This document shows, piece by piece, positions 61,971 to 64,000 of a DNA stretch of 64,000 nt (positions within the stretch are counted from its first letter, which is position 1; every line of letters begins with the position of its first letter). This DNA is from Pyrenochaeta sp. MPI-SDFR-AT-0127 (taxonomy: Eukaryota > Ascomycota > Dothideomycetes > Pleosporales > Cucurbitariaceae). Below the pieces are notes generated by a model. That model ran no database searches and had not been told where the DNA came from. It saw nothing but the letters and a program-made list of their open reading frames with translations. The position numbers were made by a program, and so were the translations under genes. Location of the stretch: contig JAGTJM010000084.1 of assembly GCA_020747015.1 (NCBI GenBank), positions 1 through 64,000 of the forward strand, in the 5' to 3' direction.

Positions 61971-64000
61971 ATGGGTTCCCTCAGGACGCTGTTCCTGGCC
62001 GTGTATACCTCCAATGGCATAATAAGGGTGTTGTTTCTACCACTATGCTACATTGCACTTCTCAGTCCCTTCACACTTGCCATTGCATACTTCTTTGGTC
62101 TAGATCAGGCAATTCGAAGATTGATACCGGAAGACTTCTCGTGGTTTGACCTCTTGCCACAGATTGTCCTCTCCGCGGTATTTTTGTTGCTACCCACACG
62201 CTTACTTTCTGGTTCTGGAGATGCAACTAAGAGCAAAGATGGAGGAGGGAAGAGGAGGGTACAATCATTGCCATACTGGATTCCGGGCGTTCGCAACTTT
62301 GGGAGTATCGCATTCGGTGGGGAAGAATGGCTGAAGGGTGTTAGGTTAGTCTTGCAAGAAGGAGTTTGATGGGCAAAGTTTAACAGTCGACTAGAGAGTC
62401 TTCAATAACCAACATCGTTGCATACAAAGGTGCAGGTGCGAAACACAATGTCCTCTTCTCGGACGTCCTACTAGAGCAAGTCTGCAAAAATTGGGCCAAC
62501 CTCGAAGAACCGCAAAGTAGCAGATGGACTCGTCTTCGAAACGCGTTCAGCATGCCAGCCGATATGCAAAGCCAATATTTCGAACTCTCGCCAACAGTTA
62601 CCAAAGTCATCGAGACCGAAGTATTTCAAGGCAAGCAGATGGAAAGCCTTATTAATGCGTCGTTGACTATCCTATCCGAGTCTCTTCCGGATTTTGTTAC
62701 GTTCAATTCGTCCATCGTTGACCAGATGCAATGGGAGCGTGTCTCAAATGTCGAACTCACAGATGGAACATCGGAAGCCGAGTGTGATCTCTTCACGCTC
62801 ATCAACGAGTTTTGCTGCAACGCTATCTTGCCTCCTGTCGTTGGTGCTCAATTTACGGAGTCGTACCAGCTACTTGCTACGGATCTTGCGACTTTCAATC
62901 AGCGCTTTTGGGCGCTCGCGCTGGGGTTGCCGCGGTTATCTCCTATACAAGGGCTGCCAGGAGCCGCTTTGGCGCAGAAGAGGCTCATACAGAATTTCAC
63001 GAAGCTGCTCAGAGACTTGACGAATCCGCCAGTGAGGAGAGTGCCGGATGACGACGAGAGCGTGAGTGGTGGTGAAGAAACAGATGCAGACATTGTTACA
63101 CCTCTCACAAAACTTAATGACCTATTTACGAAGCATGATCTGCCCATGGATCTCCGGGCGGCAATGGCACTTGAGCTGGTCCACGGAATCGTCGCTGAAG
63201 TGGTACCATTGGTATTTTGGACTGTTTTGCACATTTACTCTACTGGAACTCTACAAGACACACAAAACACAGACGCAACCCCTCTCAAGAAGGTCAAAGA
63301 AGAGACAAAGGCTTGGGCACGAGCCATTCAGCCTCCTTCGATACACCCATCGTTTCCTGCACCACCAGAGATACGGTTCGCTTCAGCGACTGAAGCACTG
63401 TCTTCAAAGCATTTCCCTTACCTGCGTTCCTGCATCAGCGAATCCCGGCGCCTCTATACTTGTTCTAATGCCACATACAAAGTGACTAAGCCAATCACAC
63501 TAGAAGAAAAGGGTATCGCACGGCCTGGCGAAGAAGAGTCCTGGGAACTCGAACTCGACACATACGTCGATATAGGCATTTCACAATCGCTAATCAATTC
63601 CTCGCCTGCAAATCACACCTTACCGTCCACGTTCAAAGCAGATCGCTTCATCAATAGCTCAGCACCGCCTTCTCTAATCTCTCCTACGGATACATCAAGC
63701 CCGTACAATTCAGCCCTGCTCATCTCTATCATATCAGGAATTATTCAGCTCTGGGACATCACTCCTGCTCCCAAAAAGACAATCTTCGACCATATGCAAG
63801 AAGCACGGGAGGAAGTTTCGATTGGTGCTGCACCGCTGACCGGGGAGGAAAAGGCTGCTAAGGAGGAAGCCGGCAAGAAGAAACGGGCCAAGGAAAGCAA
63901 GCAAGTGAAGTGGGTTTTACCGAAAGCGGTGGATGGAGCGAGAGTAAAGATACCGAAGAAGGATGTCAGGGTTAGGGTTCGGAGATTAGAGGGACTTCCG
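61971..64000 (+). CDS. Cytochrome P450-like protein, haem loop apparently lost (3' partial)
   Basis: Exon 61971-62344 joins exon 62395 onward in phase; the frame stays open to the window end (about 660 residues so far, longer than the usual 500). The N-terminus has two hydrophobic segments. P450 landmarks: an I-helix-like VPLVFWTVLHIYS as in CYP7/CYP8-like fungal members, the K-helix ExxR in YLRSCISESRRLYT, FKADRFINSS before the haem region, and an L-helix-like ALLISIISGIIQLWDI followed later by DVRVRVRRLEGLP. Between RFINSS and the L-helix the expected FGxGxxxCxG loop is absent; the segment is PSLISPTDTSSPYN with no Cys. A Lys/Glu-rich insertion (KAAKEEAGKKKRAKES) is also unusual. Likely non-catalytic or diverged; end of gene is outside the window. 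Confidence 0.8.

Overview
The window is nuclear DNA of a filamentous ascomycete. It shows short GT-AG introns (mostly 43-125 nt, many with CTAAC/CTGAC-like branch sites), separate promoters with no operons, a STE12 factor carrying C2H2 zinc fingers, a PDR-type ABC transporter, and fungus-only families (DUF7580-like, DUF3431-like, C2H2-macro giant protein). Family flavour suggests Dothideomycetes, perhaps Pleosporales, but this is a guess from protein style. I resolved 23 genes; most models were rebuilt by joining exons in phase across splice sites.

Layout. 0.7-5.1 kb: full-length PDR/ABCG drug transporter (+). 5.3-6.6 kb: fungal multi-pass membrane protein (-). 7.8-9.5 kb: SMI1/KNR4 cell-wall regulator (-). 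11.2-13.1 kb: DUF7580-like protein (-), divergent from a 2185-residue protein at 13.6-20.4 kb (+) that combines a fungal effector-like N-terminal region, C2H2 zinc fingers, two macrodomains, two winged-helix-like repeats and a DUF8035-like tail. 20.7-26.0 kb: three minus-strand housekeeping genes (MTO1, mitochondrial SSB RIM1, WDR70-like). 26-30 kb: small accessory patch with a mutated 108-bp direct repeat, a 350-residue WD40 protein and a DUF3431-like gene lacking a start codon, set between two AT-rich blocks. 30-43 kb: atypical SDR, Mn-type CDF transporter, ribosomal protein eL39, N-terminal amidase NTA1, COQ8, a small hypothetical, and cardiolipin synthase CRD1. 43.4-48.4 kb is gene-poor up to STE12 (48.4-50.8 kb). 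50.8-54.4 kb is again gene-poor. 54.4-64 kb: sucrose/GPH sugar transporter, NAP1, FAP7, HAM1, and a P450-like protein cut off by the window end.

Functionally most genes are core: mitochondrial maintenance (MTO1, RIM1, COQ8, CRD1), ribosome biogenesis and translation (FAP7, eL39), nucleotide sanitation (HAM1), chromatin (NAP1), and wall/mating signalling (SMI1, STE12). The most unusual items are the zinc-finger/macro/winged-helix giant with its divergent DUF7580 neighbour, and the P450-like protein that keeps ExxR but seems to have lost the haem-cysteine loop.
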